NCBI GenBank assembly: GCA_963699495.1
Contig: CAVOUB010000003.1
Span: 248,001-312,000 of the forward strand
Source: JAIBJN01 sp963699495
GTDB taxonomy: Bacteria; Actinomycetota; Thermoleophilia; Gaiellales; Gaiellaceae
Length of the DNA: 64,000 nucleotides
Direction: 5' to 3'
Shown one piece after another: positions 50,374-58,835 of this stretch; position 1 is the first letter of the stretch; each line of letters begins with the position of its first letter. A program made the position numbers and the translations under genes. Under the pieces are notes generated by a model, which had not been told where the DNA came from, did no database searches, and worked only from the letters and a program-made list of their open reading frames with translations.

Positions 50374-51528
50374 TCACGCCGCGACTGGCTCGGCGTGCGC
50401 GTCGAGCGCAGCGGGAATCGCCGTTCCCCGCTCGACGTCGGCGCCGACTTCCACGAGCGCGCGCTCGAGCGCGGCGAGCGCGGCGGCGACGTCGTACACG
50501 TCGACGTAGCCGATGTGGCCGAAGCGGACGATCTTGCCGCGCAGCTGGCCCTGCCCCCCGATGATCGTGACGCCGGAGCTCTCGCGCATCGAGGCCACGA
50601 TTGCCTGGCCGTCCACGTCCTCCGGCATGCGGATCGCCGTGACCACGGCCGAGCTGTCGGCATCCGGCGAGAAGAGCTCCAGCCCCATGGCCTTGACCCC
50701 GGCACGAGCGGCCCGCCCAAGCCGCAGGTGCCTCGCGTGGGCGGCGTCGAGGCCGTCTGCGAGGATCATGTCGAGGGCGACGTCGAGCCCGCGGACCAGC
50801 GAGATCGCCGTCGAGAACGGAGTCTCGCCCTTGGCCTGCGCCCCGATCGCGCGTTGCCAATCCATGTAGTAGCGCGGGAGCGACGCGGCCTCGGTCGCCT
50901 CCAGCGCGGCCGGCGAGATGGCCGCGAAGGCCAGGCCGGCGGGGCACATCAACGCCTTGTGCGAGCTCGTGAGCACGATGTCGAAGCCCCAGTCGTCCGT
51001 CTCGAGTGGAACCGCGGCCAGGCTCGAGATGGCGTCGACGGCAACGAGCGCGTCCGAGTCGGCGATCCGCTCGGCGGTCGCCTGGACGTCCGCGACGCCG
51101 CCGGTGGAGGTGTCGGAGTGCGTCAGGTAGACGACCTTCGCCCCGCCGATCTCCTCCAGGCGCGAGCCGATCTCGTCGGCGTTGGGAAGCTCACCCCACT
51201 CGTAGCGGACGTGATCGACGTCGAGGCCGTAGCCCTCGGCGATCGCCGCCCAGCGCTCTCCGAAGTAGCCATGCGAGACGACGAGCACGCGGTCGCCGGG
51301 CGAGCAGACGTTGGCCACGGCCGACTCCATTGCCGCGGTACCAGCCGAGGTGAAGAGGAGGACGTCGTTTTCGGTCCGGTACACCGCCTGCAGGCGGTCG
51401 AGCACCCGCGTGAAGGTCTCCCGGAAGTCGGCCGACCGATGGTGGATCATCGGCAGCGCGGTCGCGGCCAGGACCTCCGGCGGAACCGGCGTCGGCCCCG
51501 GCGTGACCAGATAGCGCTTCTCCGGCAT
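50374..51528 (-). CDS. Class V aminotransferase (serine-glyoxylate/alanine-glyoxylate type)
   Basis: 384 residues. Class V PLP fold: LVTPGPTPVPPEV, FTSAGTAAMESAVANV, VDAISSLAAVPLE and the PLP lysine in TSSHKALMCPAGLA. It probably converts serine or alanine with glyoxylate or pyruvate. Sharing a strand with serA 160 bases downstream suggests a serine metabolic pair; a phosphoserine role is less likely from sequence. Confidence 0.88.
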   Translation of the reverse strand: MPEKRYLVTPGPTPVPPEVLAATALPMIHHRSADFRETFTRVLDRLQAVYRTENDVLLFTSAGTAAMESAVANVCSPGDRVLVVSHGYFGERWAAIAEGYGLDVDHVRYEWGELPNADEIGSRLEEIGGAKVVYLTHSDTSTGGVADVQATAERIADSDALVAVDAISSLAAVPLETDDWGFDIVLTSSHKALMCPAGLAFAAISPAALEATEAASLPRYYMDWQRAIGAQAKGETPFSTAISLVRGLDVALDMILADGLDAAHARHLRLGRAARAGVKAMGLELFSPDADSSAVVTAIRMPEDVDGQAIVASMRESSGVTIIGGQGQLRGKIVRFGHIGYVDVYDVAAALAALERALVEVGADVERGTAIPAALDAHAEPVAA

Positions 51529-51557
51529 GGAACGTGAGGTTAACTGACGCGGACACC

Positions 51558-52217
51558 ATGGAAGCGCTCCTTGCGTTCGCCGCCGCCCTGCTCGCGCTCC
51601 GCCTCTGCGGCCTGCTGGCCCGACGCTGGCGCGAGCGGGGCGCCCCGCAGCTCGCCGCCTGGGCCGCTGCCCTCGGTGCGTATGCGGCCGCGTCGGCCGC
51701 GCTGGCCTGGGGCGCCGCCTCCGGCTGGAGCGACGCCGTGTTCCGCGCCTACTACCTCTTCGGCGGCCTGCTCACGGCTCCGCTCCTCGGCGTCGGCTCG
51801 CTGCTCCTCGTCGGCAGGCGCTGGGCCGCCCCGCTCGGACTCGTCTACACCGGTCTCGCCGTCGGCGTCGCGATCGCGGTCCCCCTCACCTCCCCTGTCG
51901 CCGGCGACTCCATCCCGGAGGCGCAGGACTATCTCGACTTCGTCCCGGCGCGCCTCCTCGCCGTGCTCGGCAACACCCTGGGGACGCTCGCGGTGATCGT
52001 CGTCGCGCTCCTCACGATCCGGCAGCGTCCGGTGGGGAACGCGCTCATCGTCGCCGGAGTCGCCGTCGCCGCCGCGGGCAGCGGGCTGGCGGGCCTGGGC
52101 GTTGCCGAGACCGCCGCGTTCGTGGCGCTCGCGGCCGTCCTCCTGTACGCAGGCTTCGTCTACTCCCCCCGGGCCCGCCGCGACCCGGGCTCGGCCGCCG
52201 CTCCCACCGCCGGCTGA
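51558..52217 (+). CDS. Integral membrane protein
   Basis: 219 residues from ATG 51558 with about six or seven hydrophobic helices (ALLAFAAALLALRLCGLL, YLFGGLLTAPLLGVGSLLLV, LAVLGNTLGTLAVIVVALL). No catalytic motif or known family. Divergent from the aminotransferase. Confidence 0.7.
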   Translation: MEALLAFAAALLALRLCGLLARRWRERGAPQLAAWAAALGAYAAASAALAWGAASGWSDAVFRAYYLFGGLLTAPLLGVGSLLLVGRRWAAPLGLVYTGLAVGVAIAVPLTSPVAGDSIPEAQDYLDFVPARLLAVLGNTLGTLAVIVVALLTIRQRPVGNALIVAGVAVAAAGSGLAGLGVAETAAFVALAAVLLYAGFVYSPRARRDPGSAAAPTAG

Positions 52218-52260
52218 CGAACCGCCCGTCGGTCAGAGCAACCTCGGCCTGGACGGCGGC

Positions 52261-52908
52261 GTGCGAATCCAGGACGATGCCGGGGCCATGCGCCGCTGGC
52301 CCCTGTGGCTGGACGTCGGCCTCAAGGCCGCTCTCCTCGGGATCCTCCTCTTTGCCGTGGTCTTTCCGGACTCGCCCCAGTTCGAGGGCAAGGCGATGGG
52401 CGGCCGGGCGATCGCCTACCCGATCGCGGTGCTCGTCGTCCCCGCCGTCTGGTGGCTCGTCTCGCGGCGGCGGCCGAGCCCGTATCCCTATGCGCTCGAC
52501 ATCCTCTGGACGCTGCCGTTCCTCATCGACACGGCCGGCAACGCGCTCGATCTCTACGACTCGATCGACTGGTGGGACGACGCCAACCACTTCGTCAACT
52601 GGGCCCTGATCGTCGCCGCGTTCGGCCAGCTCCTGCTCCGCCTCCCGCTGGGCCGGCTGACGACGTTCGGGCTCTGCGTCGGCTTCGGCGCCGTCACGGC
52701 GATCCTGTGGGAGTTCGCCGAGTACGTCACCTTCATCCGCAACTCGCCCGAGCTCGAGACCGCCTATACCGACACCCTCGGCGACCTCGCCCTCGGCCTC
52801 GGCGGGTCGGTCCTCGCGGCGACCATCACCGCCTGGCTCTTGTGGCCGCGCCGCCGGGCTCAGATGGAGCGCGTGAGCACGATCCGGTCCTCACCCGGGC
52901 CGTCGTAG
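52261..52908 (+). CDS. YjdF/DUF2238-like membrane protein
   Basis: 215 residues from GTG 52261 (ATG 52288 also possible). Six hydrophobic helices with SIDWWDDANHFVNWALIVA, ILWEFAEYVTFI and TYTD-like DTLGDLALGLGGSV, the polar pattern of DUF2238 proteins. Function unknown. The end overlaps the convergent GNAT gene by 49 bases. Confidence 0.75.
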   Translation: MRIQDDAGAMRRWPLWLDVGLKAALLGILLFAVVFPDSPQFEGKAMGGRAIAYPIAVLVVPAVWWLVSRRRPSPYPYALDILWTLPFLIDTAGNALDLYDSIDWWDDANHFVNWALIVAAFGQLLLRLPLGRLTTFGLCVGFGAVTAILWEFAEYVTFIRNSPELETAYTDTLGDLALGLGGSVLAATITAWLLWPRRRAQMERVSTIRSSPGPS

Positions 52909-53339
52909 GCCGCCTGCGGGCGGCTCGGCTCGAATCCGATGGCCGTGTGGAAGGCCAGCGAGCCGCCGTTCGCCGGGGAGGTGACGCAGCTCACCCGGCG
53001 CCGCCCGCGTGCGCGGGCCGCGGCGAAGAACCGCTCGTAGAGCTCGCGCCCGAGCCCCGAGCCGCGCTCTTGCGGGCTGACCCCGACGAAGTGGACGTAC
53101 GCCTCGTCCGGCTCGGCCTGCGAGAGGAAGCCGACGAGGAAGCCGGCCAGCCCGCCGTTGCGCTCGGCGACGAACGACGTCTCCCGGAAGTGGACGAAGA
53201 AGAGCTTGGGAAGCATGTCCCGCATCTGCCGCCCTCCCCACCACTCGTCGAGCACCGCCAGCACGCGCGCATGGTCCGCCGGCTCGGCGTGCCGGATCTC
53301 GAGGCCGTTCAGAGCGGCTCCATCCAGCGGGCGCGCCAC
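52860..53339 (-). CDS. GNAT-family N-acetyltransferase
   Basis: About 159 residues. GNAT core: IRHAEPADHARVLAVLDEWW, LAGFLVGFLSQAEPDEAYVH, then the acetyl-CoA loop VSPQERGSGLGRELYERF and CVTSPANGGSLAFHTAIGFE. The acceptor is unknown. The start overlaps the SnoaL gene. Confidence 0.85.
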   Translation of the reverse strand: MARPLDGAALNGLEIRHAEPADHARVLAVLDEWWGGRQMRDMLPKLFFVHFRETSFVAERNGGLAGFLVGFLSQAEPDEAYVHFVGVSPQERGSGLGRELYERFFAAARARGRRRVSCVTSPANGGSLAFHTAIGFEPSRPQAAYDGPGEDRIVLTRSI

Positions 53340-53680
53340 TCCGGCGCCGGCGCGGGCTCGCCGTCGGACCAGTACTCGACGGCGCGGGCGATCCTTCCCC
53401 CGGCGAGCTCGAAGAACGAGACCGCGAAGAAGCGGCTGCCGCCCTGGTCGACGCGCACCTCGGAGACGACGGTGTCCCCGCCGTCGACGATGCGGAGCAC
53501 CTCGATGTGCCAGCCCTCTGGATACTCCTGCTGCACGGCGAGGTAGCTGTCGCGGCCGCGCATCCGCTCCGCCGTGTTCGGCCAGTCGACGACCAGGTCG
53601 GGGTGGAGCTGGGCCGCGACGCCGTCCCAGTCGCGCGCCTCCATCCGCTCCCAGAGCAGGCGGACGGGCTCGGCGCTCAC
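53309..53680 (-). CDS. SnoaL-like (NTF2 fold) protein
   Basis: 123 residues from GTG 53680 (GTGA overlap with the gatB stop). The pattern RMEARDWDGVAAQLHPDLVV, RGRDSYLAVQQEYP and SFFELAGGRIARAVEYWSDG is that of small SnoaL/NTF2-like barrels that bind hydrophobic ligands. Exact role unknown. Confidence 0.8.
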   Translation of the reverse strand: MSAEPVRLLWERMEARDWDGVAAQLHPDLVVDWPNTAERMRGRDSYLAVQQEYPEGWHIEVLRIVDGGDTVVSEVRVDQGGSRFFAVSFFELAGGRIARAVEYWSDGEPAPAPEWRARWMEPL

Positions 53681-55080
53681 GTTCGGAGCTTCTCGCGCAG
53701 CCGCTCGTTCACGACGCGCGGGTCGGCCTTGCCCTGCGTCTCGTGCATCACCTGGCCGACGAAGAACCCCAGCAGTCCTTCCTTGCCGCCCCGGTAGGCC
53801 TCGACCTGACCGGGATTCGCGGCCAGGATGCCGTCGATCACCGGGTCGAGCTCCGAGGCGTCCGAGACCGTGGTCTCGCCGAGGTAGCGATCGGCGGCGA
53901 AATCCGGGTCGGCGCTGGCCGCCAACGCGTCGAGGAACGCCTGTCGCGGGATGGTGTCGCGCGCCTCCACGAGCTTGCCGAGCTCGGCGCCGTTCACGTT
54001 CGCCGGGTCGACGCCCGCCGCGGCAAGCTGGTTCATGAGCACGTTGGCGACCGCGCGCCGGTCGTCGCCGGGCACGCGCGCATACAACTCGTCGCGCCCG
54101 CTGGTGACGAGGCCGTATGCGAGGTCGAAGTCCACCTCCTGCTCGAGACGCCGGATTCGCGCGCCCGGGAGCTCGCCGATCTCCGCGCGTGCCCGCTCCA
54201 CCATCTCCTCCGGGGGCTCGATCGCGACCAGGTCCGGCTCCGGGAAGTAGCGGTAGTCGTGCGCCTCCTCCTTGGAGCGGAGCGGCGCGATCGTGCCCGC
54301 CTGGGGGTCGAAGTGGAGCGTCTGCTGCACGATTTCCTGCCTGGACTCGTAGAGCGCGACCTGGCGCTCGACCTCGGCGGCGATCCCGTCCGCGACGAAT
54401 TTGAAGGAGTTCATGTTCTTGAGCTCGGTCTTCGTCCGGTAGCCCTCCTCGCCGACCTCGCGCACGGAGACGTTGGCGTCGCAGCGCAGCGAGCCCTTCT
54501 CCATCTCGGCGTCGGAGATTTCGAGCTCGACAACGGTCTGGCGGAGGAGCTGCAGGAAGCGCCGCGCCTCGTCCCCGGAGCGGATGTCGGGCTCGGCCAC
54601 GATCTCGACGAGCGGCGTGCCGCCCCGGTTGAAGTCGACCAGCGAGTGATCGGCGCCCTGGATGCGCCCGCCCTCACCGCCTACGTGGATCGTCTTCGCA
54701 GCGTCTTCCTCGAGATGCGCGCGGACGATGCCGACCTCGCGGTCGCCGTCGGGACCGGGCACGACGAAGCGCCCTTCCGAGGCGAGCGGGAGGTCGTACT
54801 GGGAGATCTGGTAGCCCTTGGGCAGGTCCGGGTAGAAGTAGTTCTTCCGGTGGAAGAGGGAGCGCGGCGCGATCTCGCAGTCGAGCGCGAGGCCGAGCTT
54901 GACCGCCCACTCGATCGCCGTCCGGTTGGGCACGGGCAAGGTCCCCGGGTGCGCGAGGCAGACCGGGCACGTGCGCGTGTTCGGCTCCTCGCCCCAGACG
55001 TTCTCGCAGCGACAGAACATCTTGGTCCGCGTCTTCAGCTGGACGTGGATCTCCAGGCCGATGACTGCTTCCCAGGTCAT
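53677..55080 (-). CDS. gatB: Asp-tRNA(Asn)/Glu-tRNA(Gln) amidotransferase subunit B
   Basis: 467 residues, the usual length: EAVIGLEIHVQLKTRTKMFC, CPVCLAHPGTLPVPNRTA, then EEKEAHDYRYFPEPDL-like SKEEAHDYRYFPEPDLVAI and the C-terminal YqeY-like helix bundle. GatB binds the tRNA and transfers ammonia from GatA. It overlaps gatA by ATGA. Confidence 0.96.
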   Translation of the reverse strand: MTWEAVIGLEIHVQLKTRTKMFCRCENVWGEEPNTRTCPVCLAHPGTLPVPNRTAIEWAVKLGLALDCEIAPRSLFHRKNYFYPDLPKGYQISQYDLPLASEGRFVVPGPDGDREVGIVRAHLEEDAAKTIHVGGEGGRIQGADHSLVDFNRGGTPLVEIVAEPDIRSGDEARRFLQLLRQTVVELEISDAEMEKGSLRCDANVSVREVGEEGYRTKTELKNMNSFKFVADGIAAEVERQVALYESRQEIVQQTLHFDPQAGTIAPLRSKEEAHDYRYFPEPDLVAIEPPEEMVERARAEIGELPGARIRRLEQEVDFDLAYGLVTSGRDELYARVPGDDRRAVANVLMNQLAAAGVDPANVNGAELGKLVEARDTIPRQAFLDALAASADPDFAADRYLGETTVSDASELDPVIDGILAANPGQVEAYRGGKEGLLGFFVGQVMHETQGKADPRVVNERLREKLRT

Positions 55081-56489
55081 CGCAGCCGCTCCGGGACGTA
55101 GTCGAAGCCGATCGCCCGCTCGAGGGCGTGGCCTACGCGGAAGAGGGTGTTTTCCGAGAACTGGGGGCCGATCAGCTGCAGGCCGACGGGCAGGCCGTCG
55201 GAGAGGCCGGACGGGATCGACAGGCCGGGCAGGCCGGCCATGTTCGAGGGGATCGTGAGCACGTCTGAGAGGTACATCGCGAGTGGGTTCTCGGCCTTCT
55301 CGCCGATCCGGAAGGCGACCGTCGGGGACGTGGGACTGATCAGGAGGTCAAACCGCTCGAAGGCCGCCGCATGCTCCTGGGCGATCACGGTGCGGACCTT
55401 CTGCGCCTGGCCGTAGTAGGCGTCGTAGTACCCGGCGGAGAGCGCGTAGGTGCCCAGCAGGATGCGGCGCTTGGGCTCGGCGCCGAAGCCCTCCCAGCGG
55501 GTGCGCGAGTAGAGCTCCGTGAGATCCCCGTCGATGCCGGCGCGGAAGCCGTAGCGGACGCCGTCGTAGCGCGCGAGGTTCGAGCTCGCCTCGGCCGGAG
55601 CCACCAGGTAGTAGCAGGCGAGCCCGTACTCGACCGAGCGCGGGAGGCTCGTCTCCTCGATCTCGGCCCCGAGCTCCGCGGCGAGGCTGATGGCTGCGTT
55701 GACGCTCTCGCTGACGCCGGGGTCGATGCCCTCGGCTTCGTTCATCTCCTTCGGGACGCCGATGCGGATGCCGCTGAGATCCTCGCTCTCGGGGATCACC
55801 ACGGGCTCGGGTAGCTCCACGGTGGTGGAGTCGCAGGGATCCTTGCCGGCGATGAGCGCATAGAGCCTGGCGTTGTCGCGCACGGTCTTCGTCAGCGGGC
55901 CGACCTGGTCGAGGCTCGACGCGAAGGCGACGATCCCGTAGCGGGAGACCGTGCCGTAGGTCGGTCGCAGGCCGACCACGCCGCAGAGCGAGGCCGGCTG
56001 CTTCACGGAGCCGCCGGTGTCGGTGCCGAGCGCCCAGGGTGCGAGGCCGGCCGCGACCGCCGCCGCCGAGCCTCCGGAGGAGCCGCCGGGCACGCGCTCG
56101 GGGTCCCACGGGTTCCGGGTCGGGCCGAAGGCCGAGTTCTCCGTGGACGACCCCATGGCGAACTCATCCAGATTGGTCTTACCGAGGATGGGCAGGCCCG
56201 CCGCCTTGCAGCGGGCGGCGACCGTCGAGTCGAAGACCGGCGTGTAGCCCACCAGGATCTTGGAGCCGGCTGTCGTGGGAATCCCCTTCGTCGTGATCAC
56301 GTCCTTGTGCGCGATCGGGACGCCCTCGCCCGTCTCACCGACGACGTGGAGAAAGGCGTGCAGCTCGGGGTCGCGTGCCTCGATCGCCGCGACGTAGGCA
56401 CCGGAGAGCTCGTCGCCGGAGACCTCACCGCGCTCGAGGAGCCCTGCCGCGTCTTCGGCCGTCAGCCTCAGGGTGTCGATCACCGCCAT
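55077..56489 (-). CDS. gatA: Asp-tRNA(Asn)/Glu-tRNA(Gln) amidotransferase subunit A
   Basis: 470 residues from ATG 56489. Amidase-signature enzyme with the Lys in PIAHKDVITTKG, cis-Ser and nucleophile in PGGSSGGSAAAVAAG and TDTGGSVKQPAS. It hydrolyses glutamine to supply ammonia. The presence of GatCAB implies Gln-tRNA or Asn-tRNA formation by the indirect route. Confidence 0.96.
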   Translation of the reverse strand: MAVIDTLRLTAEDAAGLLERGEVSGDELSGAYVAAIEARDPELHAFLHVVGETGEGVPIAHKDVITTKGIPTTAGSKILVGYTPVFDSTVAARCKAAGLPILGKTNLDEFAMGSSTENSAFGPTRNPWDPERVPGGSSGGSAAAVAAGLAPWALGTDTGGSVKQPASLCGVVGLRPTYGTVSRYGIVAFASSLDQVGPLTKTVRDNARLYALIAGKDPCDSTTVELPEPVVIPESEDLSGIRIGVPKEMNEAEGIDPGVSESVNAAISLAAELGAEIEETSLPRSVEYGLACYYLVAPAEASSNLARYDGVRYGFRAGIDGDLTELYSRTRWEGFGAEPKRRILLGTYALSAGYYDAYYGQAQKVRTVIAQEHAAAFERFDLLISPTSPTVAFRIGEKAENPLAMYLSDVLTIPSNMAGLPGLSIPSGLSDGLPVGLQLIGPQFSENTLFRVGHALERAIGFDYVPERLR

Positions 56490-56616
56490 GTCCGCCTCGG
56501 CCGTCTGTGGGGCCACCCCGTGCCTCCACCCGCTTCGAGCGTAACGAGCAAAAGCGCGCGCGTGGTGCGCAGATCGTGACGAGACTGCAACGAGGCGTGA
56601 CGAAAGCGCAACGGGC

Positions 56617-56904
56617 TCACCCGCCGACCGCCGGCACTCGGAAGGCGCCGTCGGACGGGTCCGGCGCGTTGCCGAGCGCCTCCTCCCGCGACAGGGAGGG
56701 CCGCGGCTCGTCCTCCGCCCACTCGTTCACGAGCTCGAGCGGATGCGTCATCGGAGCCACCTCGCTCAGGTCGAGCTCGGACACCTTGCCCACCGCCTCG
56801 AGGATCGCCCCGAGCTGGTCGCGCACGGCGTCGACGTCGTCCTCGGGAATCTCGATGCGCGCCAGCGCGGCGACGTGCAGCACATCCTCTCTCGTGATCG
56901 CCAT
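56617..56904 (-). CDS. gatC: Asp-tRNA(Asn)/Glu-tRNA(Gln) amidotransferase subunit C
   Basis: 95 residues (MAITREDVLHVAALARIEIP, then APMTHPLELVN). GatC stabilises the GatA-GatB pair. It has a TGGAGG ribosome site and starts 17 bases after repeat copy C. The 100 bases to gatA are out of frame. Confidence 0.93.
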   Translation of the reverse strand: MAITREDVLHVAALARIEIPEDDVDAVRDQLGAILEAVGKVSELDLSEVAPMTHPLELVNEWAEDEPRPSLSREEALGNAPDPSDGAFRVPAVGG

Positions 56905-56920
56905 CCGGCCTCCAGTCTAG

Positions 56921-57079
56921 TGCCCCTCCCAGGAATGCCTGCCCTGCTTCTGCCGGCTGCAAAGCTCCCGCAGGCTGCGTCCTCAGTCGCCCACGTAGTT
57001 GTCACTACGCAGGCTCCCTGCGTCCTTTCCTGCGGGTCTTTTCGCGCGGCAGAAACAGCGCAACATCCCTGGGGGGAGC
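56921..57079 (-). repeat. Structured intergenic repeat, copy C
   Basis: Minus-strand arms GCTCCCCCCAGGGATGTTGC (57079 inward) and the matching CAGGCATTCCTGGGAGGGGC (ending 56921) continue to GTTTCTGCCG with CGGCAGAAGC, giving a long imperfect stem. CCCGCAGG and CCTGCGGG close the core. GGACGCAG boxes lie at 57025-57018 and 56982-56975, with CGTAGT-GACA-ACTACG (57009-56994) between them. Confidence 0.8.
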
Positions 57080-57100
57080 ACAGAAACCAACCGTGGAAAT

Positions 57101-57129
57101 GCGACGGGCCCCGGGGAGGGGCCCGTCGC
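57101..57129 (-). terminator. Terminator-like hairpin after the cold-shock gene
   Basis: GCGACGGGCCCC and GGGGCCCGTCGC are perfect 12-bp arms with a five-base loop, 20 bases past the stop; on the minus strand it is followed by ATTTCC, a weak T run. Confidence 0.65.
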
Positions 57130-57149
57130 GGCAATCGAACCTTCGCTGG

Positions 57150-57350
57150 CTAGAGCAGCGTAACGTTCTTTGCCTGCAGGCCCTTGTCGCCCTGGTCGAC
57201 GTCGAATTGGACGCGCTGGCCTTCAGTAAGGGTGCGGTATCCGTCCATCTCGATGGCGCTGTGGTGCACGAAGACGTCGTCTCCCCCCTCGCGCTCGATG
57301 AACCCGTAGCCCTTCTCGTTCGAGAACCACTTGACGGTGCCCTCAGCCAA
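57150..57350 (-). CDS. Cold-shock domain protein
   Basis: 66 residues from TTG 57350, after AAGGAGGG. RNP1 KGYGFIERE and RNP2 VFVHHSAI mark the OB-fold nucleic acid chaperone. The leader of about 95 bases before it is GC-rich and may be structured, common for this family. Confidence 0.94.
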   Translation of the reverse strand: MAEGTVKWFSNEKGYGFIEREGGDDVFVHHSAIEMDGYRTLTEGQRVQFDVDQGDKGLQAKNVTLL

Positions 57351-57445
57351 CGAACTTTCCCTCCTTCATACAACAAACGACGGCCCGGCTTCGAGCCGCC
57401 GCATCCGGCCATAACCGCACGTCGCGCGGCGCGCGCAGCGTAACC

Positions 57446-58303
57446 TCAGCCGGTCGGGAAGGCAAGCTTGCCGGCCTGGTATTCGGCTGCACGAACCGTG
57501 TTGCGGAGCAGGCTGGCGATCGTCATCGGCCCGACGCCCCCCGGCACCGGCGTCAGGTGTCCGGCGACCTCGCGGACATCCTCGGCCACGTCCCCGACGA
57601 CCTTTCCGTCGACCCGGTTGATGCCGACGTCGATCACGGTCGCGCCCTCCTTCACCATGTCGCCGGTCACCATCGCTGCCCGCCCGACGGCGGCGACGAC
57701 GACGTCCGCCTCCCGGACGACACCGGGTAGGTCGCGAGTCCGGCTGTGGCACATGGTCACGGTGGCGTTCTCGGCCAGGAGCAGCAGCGCCATCGGCTTG
57801 CCCACGATGTTCGAGCGCCCGACGACAACGGCCCGCGCCCCTTCGAGCGGGATGTCGTACGCGCGCAGGATCTCCATGATCCCCGCCGGCGTGGCCGCCA
57901 CGAAGGTGGGCTCTCCCTGGAGCAGGTGGCCGGCGCTCACCGGGTGGAAGCCGTCGACGTCCTTGATCGGCGCGATCGCGCGGATGACCCGGCCTTCGTC
58001 CATGTGCCCGGGCAACGGCAGCTGGACGAGGATCCCGGTGACGCGATCGTCGGTGTTCAGGCCCGCGACCAGAGCGAGGAGCTCGTCCTCGGTCGTCTCG
58101 GCGGAAAGCTCGTGATGGATCGGCTCGATGCCGACTTCCTCGCACGCCTCCTGCTTACGCCGAACGTAGAGCGCCGAGGCCTGGTCCTCGCCGACCAGCA
58201 CGGTCGCAAGGCCGACCGGGCGACCGAGAGCCCCGACGTCGCGGGCCACTTCCGCCCGCACCTTGGCGGCCAGCGCCTTTCCGTCCATCAGTGTCACGGC
58301 CAC
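57446..58303 (-). CDS. folD: Methylenetetrahydrofolate dehydrogenase/cyclohydrolase FolD
   Basis: 285 residues from GTG 58303 (ATG 58288 possible). FolD motifs: YVRRKQEACEEVGI with the catalytic Lys, GILVQLPLPGHMDE, VVVGRSNIVGKPMALLLL and TPVPGGVGPMTIASLL. It interconverts methylene- and formyl-tetrahydrofolate, linking to the MetF-type domain elsewhere in the window. Confidence 0.95.
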   Translation of the reverse strand: MAVTLMDGKALAAKVRAEVARDVGALGRPVGLATVLVGEDQASALYVRRKQEACEEVGIEPIHHELSAETTEDELLALVAGLNTDDRVTGILVQLPLPGHMDEGRVIRAIAPIKDVDGFHPVSAGHLLQGEPTFVAATPAGIMEILRAYDIPLEGARAVVVGRSNIVGKPMALLLLAENATVTMCHSRTRDLPGVVREADVVVAAVGRAAMVTGDMVKEGATVIDVGINRVDGKVVGDVAEDVREVAGHLTPVPGGVGPMTIASLLRNTVRAAEYQAGKLAFPTG

Positions 58304-58342
58304 GGCCGGGGAGCGTAACCGAACGGCGGGCATGATCCGCCC

Positions 58343-58825
58343 ATGAGCGCGTGGCGCCACGTCCGGGCGGTCGCCCTCCTGCCCGTCGTCGTCACGCTCG
58401 TGCTGCCCGGGATCATCGTCTGGCGCAGCGGCTCGGCATCCTTCCACTGGCTCCGCGCGCTGCCAGGGCTTCTCCTGGTCGTCCTCGGGCTCGCGCTCGT
58501 GGCCTGGACGGTGGCGCTCTTCGTCAGGGTCGGCCGGGGGACACTCGCTCCTTGGGACGCCACCTCGCACCTCGTCGTCGCCGGCCCGTACCGGCACGTC
58601 CGAAACCCGATGATCACCGGCGTGCTCGCCATCCTGCTCGGCGAGGCGATACTCCTCGGCTCCCTCCCGCTGCTGCTCTGGTTCGCGGCCGTCTTCGCGG
58701 TGAACGCTGTCTACCTCCCGCTCGTCGAGGAGCCCGGCCTTCGCCGCCGTTTCGGCCAGGAGTACGCGGCCTACCGGGCCAACGTTCCACGCTGGCTCCC
58801 CCGCATGCGCCCCTGGGAGCCTTAA
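58343..58825 (+). CDS. Membrane methyltransferase-like protein (ICMT/PEMT type)
   Basis: 160 residues from ATG 58343. Three or four hydrophobic helices precede the motif GPYRHVRNPMITGVLAILLG and the C-terminal EEPGLRRRFGQEYAAYRANV with PRWLPR, as in isoprenylcysteine carboxyl- or phospholipid methyltransferase-like proteins. Substrate unknown. Confidence 0.85.
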   Translation: MSAWRHVRAVALLPVVVTLVLPGIIVWRSGSASFHWLRALPGLLLVVLGLALVAWTVALFVRVGRGTLAPWDATSHLVVAGPYRHVRNPMITGVLAILLGEAILLGSLPLLLWFAAVFAVNAVYLPLVEEPGLRRRFGQEYAAYRANVPRWLPRMRPWEP

Positions 58826-58835
58826 GCTGAGGGTC

